Counted from the stretch's first letter, positions 27,552 to 36,777 are shown. The stretch is DNA of 64,000 bases from Clostridium zeae (GCF_017312485.1 NZ_BMBA01000001.1:1968658-2032657), one strand, 5' to 3'. Program-made: numbers and translations. The notes: a model not told the origin generated them from the letters alone.

Positions 27552-29252
27552 CTAAAAATCCCCCTTAATATCTATACTATCAAATATCTCTTTTATTTTG
27601 TTTCTAGCATCGTTTATTTCTCCTAGATTTTGCTTTTCAAGAACTTCCTCAAATTCACTTATAAGCCTTCCGATTTCTTGTCTTACTGAACCGAGATTTT
27701 CTTCAAAAAGTCTTTCTCCTCTAGTTATTATTAGTTTATTTTCATGATTTTCACGTGGGTGTATCTTTAAGCTAGCTAAGCTCTCCATTCTACTGGTCAC
27801 TTCTTGTTTAGTCATATATCCAGGATTTTTTTCAATTACTACTGTTTTTTTCACTCCAGTAGATACTACAGTTATCTCAACTTCTAATATTCCATTGATA
27901 TCGTAAGTATATCGTACATCAACAGCTTCCTCTCCACCTACTGCTGCTGGTACCACCACATTAAGTTCTCCAAGATATATATTATCTTTTGAAAGACGAG
28001 ATTCTCCCTGTAGTATCTCTACATTTATAAGCTTTTGATTATCATAAACTGTATATAATCTTTCAACTTTGCTTGCAGGTATTGTTGTATTTCTCTCTAT
28101 TATTGGTAAAAAATGTCCACTTTCATATTGTCCATGAGATTTTCTCACTGACACCGTAGTTCCTAAGGTATAAGGACAAACATCTGTAAGTATAATTTCC
28201 TTAAATGCAGCATCTTTCCCCTTCAACGCAGCTTGTACTCCAGCACCTAAAGCTACTACCTCATCAGGATTTATATTTACATAAGCTAACTTACCAAATA
28301 ACTTACTAACAAAGGTTCGTATGGTAGGAAGCTTTGTAGCTCCTCCTACCAACAGTATTGAATCAATATCGCTTACTTTGAGGTATGCGTCACTAAGTGC
28401 TCTTTCAACAGGAGCTCTTAATCTATTTAAAAGATTCTTCACATTCTTTTCATAATCATCTAAAGATATATTGCAAGATAATAACTCATCATCAATCTTA
28501 GATTCTAAATTTATAACTCTGCTTTCACCAAAAGCTCTTTTACCCACCTCAGCTTCTTTCTTTAAAAATGAGTAATCTTTTTCACTTATTTCATCTCTTT
28601 TCTTATTATTGTGCCTTAAGAACATAGCAGCCAACACTTCTGTAAAATCTTCTCCACCTAGATAATTATCTCCAGCAACTGCTCTAACTTCCATTATATT
28701 ATCAAACAACTCTAATATAGACACATCAAAAGTTCCTCCCCCTAGATCAAATACCAAAAACTTAGTATCAGATTTAGCATGATGAAGACCATAAGCTAGG
28801 GCTGCTGCAGTTGGTTCCGTTACAAGTCTTTCTACTCTAAGTCCCGCTAGCTCTCCAGCTCTTTGAGTAGCCTTTCTTTGACTATCACTAAAATATGCTG
28901 GAACACTTACTACAGCTTCAGACACTGTTACCCCAAGAAATCTTTCAGCATCCTCTTTCAAAGCTTTTAATATTAAAGCAGATAATTCTTCTGGCAGAAA
29001 TTCCTTATCAGATAGCCTATAAATTTTTTTACTCCCCATATTTCTCTTAAATATAGACGCACTAGCCTCTGGATGAGCTAGCTGCCTTTCCTTAGCAATC
29101 TTGCCTATTAGAATTTCTCCATTATCATCCACGCTTACAACTGATGGAGTTAGGCTTTCTCCAAAAGAATTAGGAATAATTACAGGACCTTTCTCGGTCC
29201 AATAAGACACTAAACTATTTGTTGTACCTAAATCAATTCCTATATTAACCAT
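27552..29252 (-). CDS. Hsp70-family chaperone, HscC-like
   Basis: About 566 residues, shorter than DnaK (about 610) and close to HscC. The ATPase domain shows IGIDLGTTNSLVSYW, KRNMGS, PAYFSDSQRKATQRAG, FDLGGGTFDVSILE and LLVGGATKLPTIR. The substrate-binding part is followed by a short helical lid (to about 566). The ATG at 29252 (MVNIGIDLG) is preferred because GAGGT lies seven bases upstream; the frame is open to 29288. No grpE is nearby. It pairs with the J/TPR protein downstream and is probably a specialised chaperone rather than the housekeeping one. Confidence 0.92.
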   Translation of the reverse strand: MVNIGIDLGTTNSLVSYWTEKGPVIIPNSFGESLTPSVVSVDDNGEILIGKIAKERQLAHPEASASIFKRNMGSKKIYRLSDKEFLPEELSALILKALKEDAERFLGVTVSEAVVSVPAYFSDSQRKATQRAGELAGLRVERLVTEPTAAALAYGLHHAKSDTKFLVFDLGGGTFDVSILELFDNIMEVRAVAGDNYLGGEDFTEVLAAMFLRHNNKKRDEISEKDYSFLKKEAEVGKRAFGESRVINLESKIDDELLSCNISLDDYEKNVKNLLNRLRAPVERALSDAYLKVSDIDSILLVGGATKLPTIRTFVSKLFGKLAYVNINPDEVVALGAGVQAALKGKDAAFKEIILTDVCPYTLGTTVSVRKSHGQYESGHFLPIIERNTTIPASKVERLYTVYDNQKLINVEILQGESRLSKDNIYLGELNVVVPAAVGGEEAVDVRYTYDINGILEVEITVVSTGVKKTVVIEKNPGYMTKQEVTSRMESLASLKIHPRENHENKLIITRGERLFEENLGSVRQEIGRLISEFEEVLEKQNLGEINDARNKIKEIFDSIDIKGDF

Positions 29253-29445
29253 ATAACCTACCTCAATTAATTTATTGATATTACTCAAAGTTTTATACTT
29301 TCATTACAGAGTTAAATACCTACTGGTAAATTTATCCTTATTATATTTATCTATATTTTATTATATTCGTCATATAATTCCAATAGTTTATGTAGTATCA
29401 TTTTAATAATTAAAATCACCTTAATGTCTATTAAAAGTAATCATA

Positions 29446-29474
29446 AAAAAAGAAAGCCTTTAAAGACTTTCTCC
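29446..29474 (-). terminator. Terminator of the molybdopterin oxidoreductase gene
   Basis: On the minus strand AGAAAG pairs with CTTTCT, extended inward by CTTT/AAAG pairs, and is followed by seven T. It lies about 45 bases after the stop. Confidence 0.75.
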
Positions 29475-29518
29475 TTTTGTTATAACCTAAACTTTTTAAC
29501 AGTAAATTATACTATACT

Positions 29519-31555
29519 TTATTTATTAAGTTTTTGAACTTCTACAAGACAGGTGTGATACGAAGCACCAAATCCCATATCAGTATTCATATCTTCAATT
29601 AAGTGGTTAACAGATACCTTTGTTTTTTCTGATAAACCTTCAAAAATATTTACAGCTCCTGGTTTTATACCTTCAATGATTTTAGCTTTTACAAATACCT
29701 CTCCCCTGTGGTTATATACCTTTACCATATCTCCGCTATCTATATTTCTTACCTTAGCATCTTCTGAATTTATGTGAATAACTGGAGTAAATATATCGTT
29801 AAGTCTTTTGCTTTCAGTAAATTGAGAATTTATCCTTTCTAAAGCATGTGCAGTTATTAATTGAAGTGGATATTTCAAATAATTTTCTTTAGAAGAATAC
29901 TTACTTTCAAATGGCTCTTCATATACTGGAAGCTGATTTACGCCCCAATCTTTAAAGATATCCTCTGAATAAAACTCAATCTTCCCACTTGCTGTTTTAA
30001 AATCCTTATTTCTAAAGGCAATTTCATCATAGTCTTCAGCAATATATGGCTTATTTTTCATTTCCTCAACGGTAACATTTAGTCTGCTATACTTTATAAC
30101 ATTACTTAATATCTCCACATCATCTTTTGGAAAGTACTTCATATCAAGTTTAAATTTTTCACCAAGTAGCCTGTATATTTCTCGATCTTTTTTACACTGA
30201 CCTGGAGAACTTACAGTTTTCTGCTTTAGTTGAATATAAGGATGACCGTATGCCGCTACTAAATCATCTTCTTCCAAAAACGAAGCAGCTGGAAGCACTA
30301 AATCTGCATACTTAGAAGTATCAGTTAAAAAACTATCAGTAACTACAATAAAATCTAATTTATCTAAAGTAGCCTTTAGCTTTCCTACATTTGGATTACT
30401 ATTAAGTGGATTTGCTTTTTCCACCCACATGGCTTTAATTTTAGGAGCATCTATTTTTTCTATTTCACTAGCTAACCTTCCTTTTGGTATTCTCAGCCTT
30501 ACTCTTGTTGGTTCCTCAGGAAGGTATGGCCACTTAAGCATGCCTCCTTGACTTTCCCCAGCATATATTCCACAGCCTTTTTCTCCAATGCTTCCAGTTA
30601 TAGCAGGTAAAAGTGAAACAGCTCTTATAGTTTGTCCACCATTAGTATATCTTTGAAATCCATAACCTAAAATCATTGCATACTTAGGATTTTCTTTTAT
30701 AAGTTCTACCAATTTATTTAAATGTTCTAAAGGAACCTCTGTTAACCTACATACCTCTTCTATGGTATATTCTTTTAAAAGCGCTTTATACTTTTCAAAA
30801 CCTAAGGTATATTGTTCTATAAAATTATTATCTGTTATGTTATTTTCCACAAGAAGCTTTGCTATGCCAATTGCTAATAATCCATCGGTGCCACCTCTTG
30901 GATATATATGAAGAGTACTTTTACTACTAGATTCATTTTTCCTTGGATCAATGGTAACAAGCTTTGATCCATTTCTCACTGCTTCGTTGATAAAACTCAT
31001 CGCATGTATATTAGTATGAGCTGGATTACCTCCCCATACAATTATAAGCTTACTGTTTAAAAGATCTTGCAGGGAATTCTGTATTCTCCATCCATAAGTA
31101 TATTTCATTCCCTCTTCAGCAGCTGGGTCACATAAATCTCCTATGGTTCCTGTATATCCTCCGAACTGATGCCAAAAGCTATAGGCATATTTTCTCATAA
31201 CACCAAAATTACCACTACCTTGATAATAAAGTACAGCTTCTGGACCGTCTTCTCTTCTGATTTTATCTAAATTTATATATATCAAATCTAAGGCTTCATC
31301 CCAAGATATCTTTTCATATATCCCTTCACCTCTAACACCAGTTCTTTTTAAAGGGTACAATAGTCTCTCTTCACTATTTACAATTTCAGGATAAACTCTC
31401 CCCTTCGCACATATTTTTCCTCTTGTTATGGGGTTGTTATCATTTCCTTCTACCTTTATTACCTTATCATCCTTAACATAAACCTTTAATGGGCAGGTAG
31501 CAAAGCAATTTTTTGAACACACAGTATTAACAATCCTAATTCCATTTTGCCCCAT
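29519..31555 (-). CDS. Molybdopterin-dependent oxidoreductase (DMSO-reductase superfamily)
   Basis: A 678-residue cytoplasmic enzyme without a Tat signal. The N-terminal [4Fe-4S] motif is CSKNCFATC ... GKICAKG (CX3CX3CX27C). It has the bis-MGD-binding blocks IVWGGNPAHTNIHAM, TIDPRKNESS, GYGFQRYTNGGQTIRA and the C-terminal GDMVKVYNHRGEV. The Cys in GDLCDPAAEEG is at the position of the metal ligand, but this is inferred. No electron-transfer subunits and no cofactor-synthesis genes are next to it, and it appears to be a single-gene unit with its own terminator. The substrate is unknown. Confidence 0.85.
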   Translation of the reverse strand: MGQNGIRIVNTVCSKNCFATCPLKVYVKDDKVIKVEGNDNNPITRGKICAKGRVYPEIVNSEERLLYPLKRTGVRGEGIYEKISWDEALDLIYINLDKIRREDGPEAVLYYQGSGNFGVMRKYAYSFWHQFGGYTGTIGDLCDPAAEEGMKYTYGWRIQNSLQDLLNSKLIIVWGGNPAHTNIHAMSFINEAVRNGSKLVTIDPRKNESSSKSTLHIYPRGGTDGLLAIGIAKLLVENNITDNNFIEQYTLGFEKYKALLKEYTIEEVCRLTEVPLEHLNKLVELIKENPKYAMILGYGFQRYTNGGQTIRAVSLLPAITGSIGEKGCGIYAGESQGGMLKWPYLPEEPTRVRLRIPKGRLASEIEKIDAPKIKAMWVEKANPLNSNPNVGKLKATLDKLDFIVVTDSFLTDTSKYADLVLPAASFLEEDDLVAAYGHPYIQLKQKTVSSPGQCKKDREIYRLLGEKFKLDMKYFPKDDVEILSNVIKYSRLNVTVEEMKNKPYIAEDYDEIAFRNKDFKTASGKIEFYSEDIFKDWGVNQLPVYEEPFESKYSSKENYLKYPLQLITAHALERINSQFTESKRLNDIFTPVIHINSEDAKVRNIDSGDMVKVYNHRGEVFVKAKIIEGIKPGAVNIFEGLSEKTKVSVNHLIEDMNTDMGFGASYHTCLVEVQKLNK

Positions 31556-31987
31556 ATATTAAATTATCCTTTCTATAATAAAATATAATTTTTCACAGAT
31601 TTATCTAGAGTATCTTTAAAATATATTTAAAGTATACCATAGATGACTGTTCATTCTATTATTTAATATTACACTCTTTGTGTTTAAGACCTACATTTAA
31701 ACCACTATTTTTTTATTGTTAAAATATAATTATTTTTATATTTTAAGAATACAATTATTGTTTTTCAGCATATTATAAATATACCCTCTAGGGGTTCCTT
31801 TTTATACCATTGAATATTGCATTTTTATTGACTATAATAACATTAAATTATTATTAACCCTTACTAATTCTTAAATATAAGTTATAGTTGCATATATCTT
31901 TAAAAATTATTATACTTCAAACACTTAATGCAGCCATAATCATAACTTTAAAAAATTAGTATTAAAGGGTTTTAGGAGGAAAATTGT
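31556..31987. other. AT-rich intergenic region between divergent genes
   Basis: This 430-base gap contains the promoter regions of the divergent oxidoreductase and DsbA-like genes. The only structure noted is a short ACCC-TCTA-GGGT hairpin near 31790 followed by TCCTTTTT. No gene or repeat is seen. Confidence 0.5.
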
Positions 31988-32713
31988 ATGAAAATAGAAA
32001 TATGGTCCGATTTTGTATGTCCTTTTTGCTATATCGGAAAAAGAAGACTAGAAATGGCATTGGATAAATTTGAATATAAAGATGAAGTAGAAATTGCTTT
32101 TAGAAGCTTTGAGCTAGATCCTTCTGCAGAAAAAAAATATGATTCTAATATTCATGAACTTATCGCAAAAAAATATGGAATACCTGTTGCACAAGCAAAA
32201 GCTTCTAATGATCAATTAGTAGAACAAGCTAAGACTCTTGGTCTAGAATATAACTTCGATACATTAATTCCAACAAATACTTTTGATGCACATAGATTAT
32301 CTCATTATGGTAAAGCTGAAGGTAAAATGAATGAATTATCTGAGAGAATCCTTAAAGCATACTTTACAGATTCTTTGGATTTATCTGATCACACAGTATT
32401 ATCTAAACTAGCAGGTGAAGTTGGTCTAGATAGCAAAAAAGCCTTAGAGATATTATCTACTGATCAATATGCCTTAGAGGTTAGAAAAGATGAAGAAAGA
32501 GCTTCAGCTTTAAGAATAAGTGGCGTTCCATTCTTTGTTTTTAATAATAAATATGCTGTATCTGGAGCTCAGTCACCAGACTTATTCTTAGATGTATTAA
32601 ATAAGGTGAGAAATGAAGAGCTTTCATCTCCAGTTATTGAATTTCTTACAAACAAATTAGATAAAGATGATACTGAATCTAATACTTGTTCTGATGGTAA
32701 ATGTGAAATTTAA
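31988..32713 (+). CDS. FrnE-like DsbA-family oxidoreductase
   Basis: A 241-residue cytoplasmic thioredoxin-fold protein with no signal peptide. The active site CPFC lies in KIEIWSDFVCPFCYIGKRRLE, and the family blocks FDAHRLSHYGKAEGK and GVPFFVFNNKYAVSGAQ (with the cis-Pro) follow. The C-terminal tail ends CSDGKCEI, a second Cys pair that could act as a redox relay or metal site. The start has TAGGAGGAAAATTG upstream. It stands alone between its promoter region and a strong terminator. FrnE relatives act in thiol homeostasis under oxidative stress. Confidence 0.9.
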   Translation: MKIEIWSDFVCPFCYIGKRRLEMALDKFEYKDEVEIAFRSFELDPSAEKKYDSNIHELIAKKYGIPVAQAKASNDQLVEQAKTLGLEYNFDTLIPTNTFDAHRLSHYGKAEGKMNELSERILKAYFTDSLDLSDHTVLSKLAGEVGLDSKKALEILSTDQYALEVRKDEERASALRISGVPFFVFNNKYAVSGAQSPDLFLDVLNKVRNEELSSPVIEFLTNKLDKDDTESNTCSDGKCEI

Positions 32714-32723
32714 TTTAAAATGC

Positions 32724-32755
32724 AAAAGGATTCCACTTCTGTGGTATCCTTTTTA
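32724..32755 (+). terminator. Terminator of the DsbA-like gene
   Basis: Stem AAAAGGATTCCAC/GTGGTATCCTTTT with one mismatch and a four-base loop, followed by T residues. Confidence 0.85.
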
Positions 32756-32960
32756 CTTTGTCAAAAAACCTCTGTTTGACATTAGTAAATATATTCTATT
32801 TCAATCCTCATAAAACCGCTGGAATTCTCATAATTTAATTAATATTTTCTCAGCTTTGGTAGCATTATAAATGATTTAGTAAAAATAATACCAGTATATT
32901 CGAATTTTAGACTGGATAAGATACTTTCGTAGCAAAAAAAATTAAGAGGAGTGATTTGTG

Positions 32961-33560
32961 ATGGATGAGAAAAGCAAAAAAGTAGTAGAAAAATTTATAG
33001 ATTCTAAGAAAAATGATGCTGAAATTGGTGCTGAAATCACTGGTTTAAGAGATCAATTAAGTGCTATGGAAGGTACATTAAACCAACTAAAGCAAAGTTC
33101 AATGAGCACTTCCTTAAGTTCACAAGGTTCACAAGCTCAAGGTGTTCAGGGAAATAGAGTTATGACAGATTTACAACAACAAATTACAAATTTTAAACAA
33201 CAAACTCAACAACAACAACAGCAAACTCAACAACAGCTACAATCATCAATAACAAATGCTATGAATGATTTAAGTAAGGCTAGTCAGTTCCTTCAATCAA
33301 ATCAAACTCTTGCACAAATGAGTCAACTTATAGAGCAAACTCAGCAACAATTAAATCAAATGAGTCAAAGCTCTGGTACACAGCAAAATAGCCAGATGGG
33401 AAGTCAAAGTTCAAGTGCTAGTCAAAACAATCAGTATGTTAGCCAAAGTTCACAAGGAAGTTCAAATGTTGGATCTAACTTAAGTTCATCTAGTCCATAT
33501 ACTGGATCAAGAACTGAATATGATTATAGTCCTGATAGTAGTCATATAAGAACATTTTAA
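32961..33560 (+). CDS. Gln/Ser-rich low-complexity protein of unknown function
   Basis: About 199 residues, no signal peptide and no membrane helix. Residues 1-45 are charged and helical (EKSKKVVEKFIDSKKNDAEIG ... LSAMEGTLNQLKQ). A Gln-rich coiled-coil-like middle follows, with runs of five Gln, then a Ser/Asn/Gln tail ending TEYDYSPDSSHIRTF. The ATG at 32961 is favoured over the GTG one codon earlier because of its distance from AGAGGAG. I do not recognise a family. Spore-surface or other structural proteins can have this composition, but nothing here proves that role. Confidence 0.7.
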   Translation: MDEKSKKVVEKFIDSKKNDAEIGAEITGLRDQLSAMEGTLNQLKQSSMSTSLSSQGSQAQGVQGNRVMTDLQQQITNFKQQTQQQQQQTQQQLQSSITNAMNDLSKASQFLQSNQTLAQMSQLIEQTQQQLNQMSQSSGTQQNSQMGSQSSSASQNNQYVSQSSQGSSNVGSNLSSSSPYTGSRTEYDYSPDSSHIRTF

Positions 33561-33625
33561 TAGGCTTATATTGTTACTTTTCTTTATAAGTAGTTTTATG
33601 TGACTTAGTAAATAATATTTAATCA

Positions 33626-33656
33626 GTCGCGTTTATGTTATAAACGCGACTTTTTT
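33626..33656 (+). terminator. Terminator after the Gln/Ser-rich gene
   Basis: A perfect 11-bp stem GTCGCGTTTAT/ATAAACGCGAC with a 3-base loop and six T. This is one of the strongest intrinsic terminators in the window. Confidence 0.92.
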
Positions 33657-33802
33657 AAGTAATGAATCAATATATACATTTAATTATAAACTCATATATT
33701 ACCTTTTCTATTGTTAAATATTATATAATGTTTAAAATTTCTTTTGCACTTTTAAACTTTTTACATATATTGAATTGAGTAATTTTTTTGGGAGGTAAAA
33801 AT

Positions 33803-34702
33803 TTGATTCTTTACTACCCATATATGGGACATAAAATCCAATGCAAAAGAGTTCCAATAACCTTTCCAGCTCAACATCAAGCTGTACAACCTGGACTTGA
33901 ATATCTCATGTATCCTAGGCCAATATTTGATAATCCAGATTACGAAGGAAGTGGAAAGCTAAAAAACAAAGTAGCTATTATTACAGGTGGAGATAGCGGT
34001 ATAGGAAGAGCTGTATCCTTAGCCTTTGCAAAAGAGGGAGCAGATATAGTTATTGTATACTTAAATGAACATACAGATGCTAACGAAACAAAAACACTTA
34101 TTGAATCAAAAGGAAGCAAGTGTATTTTAATTGCTGGTGATTTAAGAGATGAAGACTTTTCTAAAAAAATTGTAGATATTACTATTAGTAAGTTAGGTAA
34201 AATAGATATATTAGTCAATAATGCTGGAGTACAATTTCCTCAAAATAGCATTGAAGACATAAGTGCAAAACAACTTGATGATACTTTTCGTACAAATATT
34301 TATCCTATGTTTTATTTAACAAAAGCTGCTCTTCCTTATCTAAGCAGTGGAAGCTCAATCATAAACACTACTTCAGCAGTTGCTTATAAAGGATCAAAAC
34401 TACTTATAGATTACTCAAGTACAAAAGGAGCTATTGTGAGCTTTACTCGTTCTTTATCGCTTTCGCTTGCCGAAAAATGTATTCGTGTAAATGCAGTTGC
34501 TCCTGGTCCAGTTTGGACTCCCCTTCAACCGGCAAGCTACCCTGCAGAATATATGACATCTCTTGGCTTAGATACAGAAATGAAAAGAGCTGGTCAACCA
34601 GTAGAACTAGCACCCACTTATGTTTACCTTGCTTCAGATGACTCTACTTTTGTTACTGGCGAGATACTTCATGTAAATGGTGGAAACTACATCAGCTCTT
34701 AA
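33803..34702 (+). CDS. SDR-family oxidoreductase (YhxC/YtkK-like)
   Basis: A short-chain dehydrogenase/reductase of about 299 residues. An N-terminal extension with QHQAVQPGLEYLMYPRP precedes the Rossmann fold, as in the stress-related Bacillus YhxC/YtkK group. The NAD(P)-binding motif is TGGDSGIGRA, the structural motif NNAGVQ, and the catalytic YSSTK (YxxxK). The start is TTG at 33803, six bases after GGAGGT; the upstream TTG at 33788 would put this site inside the gene. The substrate is unknown. Confidence 0.88.
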   Translation: MILYYPYMGHKIQCKRVPITFPAQHQAVQPGLEYLMYPRPIFDNPDYEGSGKLKNKVAIITGGDSGIGRAVSLAFAKEGADIVIVYLNEHTDANETKTLIESKGSKCILIAGDLRDEDFSKKIVDITISKLGKIDILVNNAGVQFPQNSIEDISAKQLDDTFRTNIYPMFYLTKAALPYLSSGSSIINTTSAVAYKGSKLLIDYSSTKGAIVSFTRSLSLSLAEKCIRVNAVAPGPVWTPLQPASYPAEYMTSLGLDTEMKRAGQPVELAPTYVYLASDDSTFVTGEILHVNGGNYISS

Positions 34703-34768
34703 AAAACATTCTTTATATATCTAAACTAAGATACTATTAAAAATTATTATATCCTCCTACTTTTATAA

Positions 34769-34808
34769 AAAAGCACAACTAAATGGTTTTAACCACTTAG
34801 TTGTGCTT
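34769..34808. terminator. Bidirectional terminator between SDR and NlpC/P60 genes
   Basis: A long stem AAAGCACAACTAAATGG/CCACTTAGTTGTGCTTT with one mismatch. T runs follow on the minus strand (six T) and weakly on the plus strand. The genes at 33803 and 34895 converge on it. Confidence 0.85.
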
Positions 34809-34826
34809 TAAAGATATTACAAATAC

Positions 34827-34895
34827 TATATTTAAGAGTATTGTTAAAATTAAGTGGTTATAAAGGAGATGCTATATGAGCTAGCTATTAGAATT
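34827..34895 (+). repeat. Family M element, copy H (left fragment only)
   Basis: The left end ATTGTTAAAATTAAGTGGTTATAA and the conserved GGAGATGCTATATGAGC up to TTAGAATTTAAT remain. The right half is missing. The fragment stops exactly at the stop codon of the RICIN-NlpC/P60 gene. Confidence 0.75.
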
Positions 34896-35767
34896 TAATT
34901 CATTATTCTTCGTCCTGCATAAAAGCTCCAAATACCTTCTACTCTTATATTCGCTCCAGTGTATGGTGCATGTATCATTTGATTATCTCCAACATATATT
35001 CCTACATGTCCTGGGCCAGTAAAAACTAAATCCCCAACTTTAAGATTATCTCTAGAAACTGCTATTCCTGAATTTATTTGATTATGGGTTGTCCTCCCAA
35101 TGCTTGTCCCAAAATTATTATAAACATATTGAGTAAATCCAGAACAGTCAAATCCTTTTGGAGTTGTTCCTCCCCAAACATACGGTGTTCCCATAAAGTT
35201 TTTAGCATATGCTACAACTTTATCACCCTTGCTCGTATTATCTACAACAAGTGGAAGCTCAACATTCTTAATTTCAATAGTTTTATTAAAATCCTCTTCT
35301 AATCTCCAATGATTAGATTGGTTTTGTGGATCGTTCCAAGTGACTACCTTATTATCACTACTTAGATGAAGCTGACCGCCTGTCCTAACATTTGTTATAA
35401 CATAATAGCCATTACCAGCGTCAGTTATACTCCACATATTTGACTTATTTTCACCATCATTATAAGCTACTAACTTATTATTAGCATCCATATGTAATTG
35501 AAGATTTGTTCTAACATTTACTATATTATAATACTCTCCTAAAGGTCTTAACACCCATTGATTTGATGTATTCTTTGGATCATTCCATGCCCCTATCCCA
35601 TTGTTAGCATCCATATGTAGCTGAAGTCCTGTTCTTTCATTTACTATCAATGCTTTTTCAGGAAGCGTTATTGCAAAGGCAGTTTTCATATTGCTTACAC
35701 TACTTATATAACAGACTACACTAAAGGCAAACAAGGATGTAATCAGTTTTTTACGTAATTCCATCAT
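34895..35767 (-). CDS. Secreted RICIN-lectin plus NlpC/P60 endopeptidase
   Basis: A 290-residue exported protein. A signal peptide of about 32 residues ends AFA. Residues about 37-165 hold three beta-trefoil repeats with LQLHMDANN ... WNDPKNTSNQW patterns, a RICIN-type carbohydrate-binding domain. Residues about 180-290 are an NlpC/P60 cysteine peptidase with catalytic Cys in FDCSGF, His in GHVGIYVGD and third residue in MIHAP. It should bind and cleave peptidoglycan stem peptides at the cell surface. The leader (35783-35870) carries a structured motif with an intrinsic terminator, implying attenuation control. Confidence 0.92.
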   Translation of the reverse strand: MMELRKKLITSLFAFSVVCYISSVSNMKTAFAITLPEKALIVNERTGLQLHMDANNGIGAWNDPKNTSNQWVLRPLGEYYNIVNVRTNLQLHMDANNKLVAYNDGENKSNMWSITDAGNGYYVITNVRTGGQLHLSSDNKVVTWNDPQNQSNHWRLEEDFNKTIEIKNVELPLVVDNTSKGDKVVAYAKNFMGTPYVWGGTTPKGFDCSGFTQYVYNNFGTSIGRTTHNQINSGIAVSRDNLKVGDLVFTGPGHVGIYVGDNQMIHAPYTGANIRVEGIWSFYAGRRIMN

Positions 35768-35782
35768 ATCTACTCCTTTTCT

Positions 35783-35870
35783 ATAAAAAAATAGCTGAAG
35801 CGACTTTCTTCAGTGTTTTTTTGCGCATCTGCCTTTTCTTAAGCGTATGTGAAGAATCTTACAGGCGACA
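35783..35870 (-). promoter_or_regulatory. Candidate structured leader RNA with intrinsic terminator
   Basis: On the minus strand CGCCTG (35867-35862) pairs with CAG-AT-GCG (35831-35824), leaving an AT bulge. Inside, TTCT/AGAA closes a loop TCACATACGCTTA. Then comes AAAAAAA and a terminator CTGAAG-N7-CTTCAG-CTATTTTTTT that ends about 15 bases before the NlpC/P60 start codon. A copy about 85 % alike with a different terminator stem is at 37982-38067. It matches no riboswitch class I know. Confidence 0.6.
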
Positions 35871-36264
35871 TATTCTTATTTTTTTATTCTTTAACTTATA
35901 CTATGTCTTAAGTCTGTTCGCATAATTATCCACAGATATAGTTGAGATATAATTTCCTAAAGAATAAAATAATTACTTCCTAGCAAATAAATAACTTTTC
36001 ACATGCTATCGATTACAAATATTTAAATTATATATTACTAGGGGGAATGTATCTGTCTTACGCTCAACCATATCTTAATATAATAGTGGACAAATTAAAA
36101 CCCTTTGTTACTGCCACTGCTACCAATATATTCTTAAATGGATTTTTTCCATAGATAAAAATAATCATACATTGCTTTATAAACACACCATAATTTGTAA
36201 ATTTATTGTATAATAAATTCATGTTTATATTACTTAACTACACTTATAAAGGTAGGATAATAAA
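35871..36264. other. AT-rich intergenic region
   Basis: This gap between divergent genes probably holds the promoters of the NlpC/P60 leader and of the gene at 36265. No gene, repeat or strong hairpin is seen. Confidence 0.4.
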
Positions 36265-36777
36265 ATGAAGAAACCCTTAATTATTTCTTTTATAGCTATA
36301 ATCCTTCTTATACCATTTACAATCGCGTTTTTTTACATCTGGTTCGCTATAGGAATGATTTCAGCTAGTAGTGCCCACTCTATAAAATTACCTTGGGTTA
36401 ATCAATATAAGACTTGTATAAACTCTAAATTTCCTGTGATTAAAGACATAACCATTTACGAAAGGCAAGGCAGAGTACGATTTGATTTCAAGGTACCCTC
36501 TGACATGACTCTAGACCAATGCAAGGATGTAGCAAAAGAAACAAAAGATTTTATAACAAATACAAATGGCATGAAAAATCTACTTAATGACCAATCTATG
36601 GAGCAAAATAATATTTGCCTAACCTTTAATTTAAAGAAAACCACTTATGTTTTTGAATGTCCTCATTCTGTACAAACCAAAGATCCTACAGACAATCCAA
36701 ATGAATATGAAGAGAATAACTATAAAATATGGTATTTACAGGTTAAGGATGAACCAGAAATTAAGCTTGAATTTTAA
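36265..36777 (+). CDS. Membrane-anchored protein of unknown function
   Basis: A 170-residue protein with one N-terminal membrane segment of about 30 residues (LIISFIAIILLIPFTIAFFYIWFAIGMI) and a polar extracytoplasmic part with three Cys. The outer part alternates strands and helices (DITIYERQGRVRFDFKVPSDM ... VAKETKDFITN). No family is recognised. The start has AGGATAATAAA before the ATG. The next gene begins 85 bases downstream in the same direction, possibly in one transcript. Confidence 0.65.
   Translation: MKKPLIISFIAIILLIPFTIAFFYIWFAIGMISASSAHSIKLPWVNQYKTCINSKFPVIKDITIYERQGRVRFDFKVPSDMTLDQCKDVAKETKDFITNTNGMKNLLNDQSMEQNNICLTFNLKKTTYVFECPHSVQTKDPTDNPNEYEENNYKIWYLQVKDEPEIKLEF

Noticed and set aside
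33180-33240. CAA-rich tract as a tandem-repeat locus
   Set aside because: It encodes the Gln-rich part of a protein with mixed codons; no regular repeat unit is visible.
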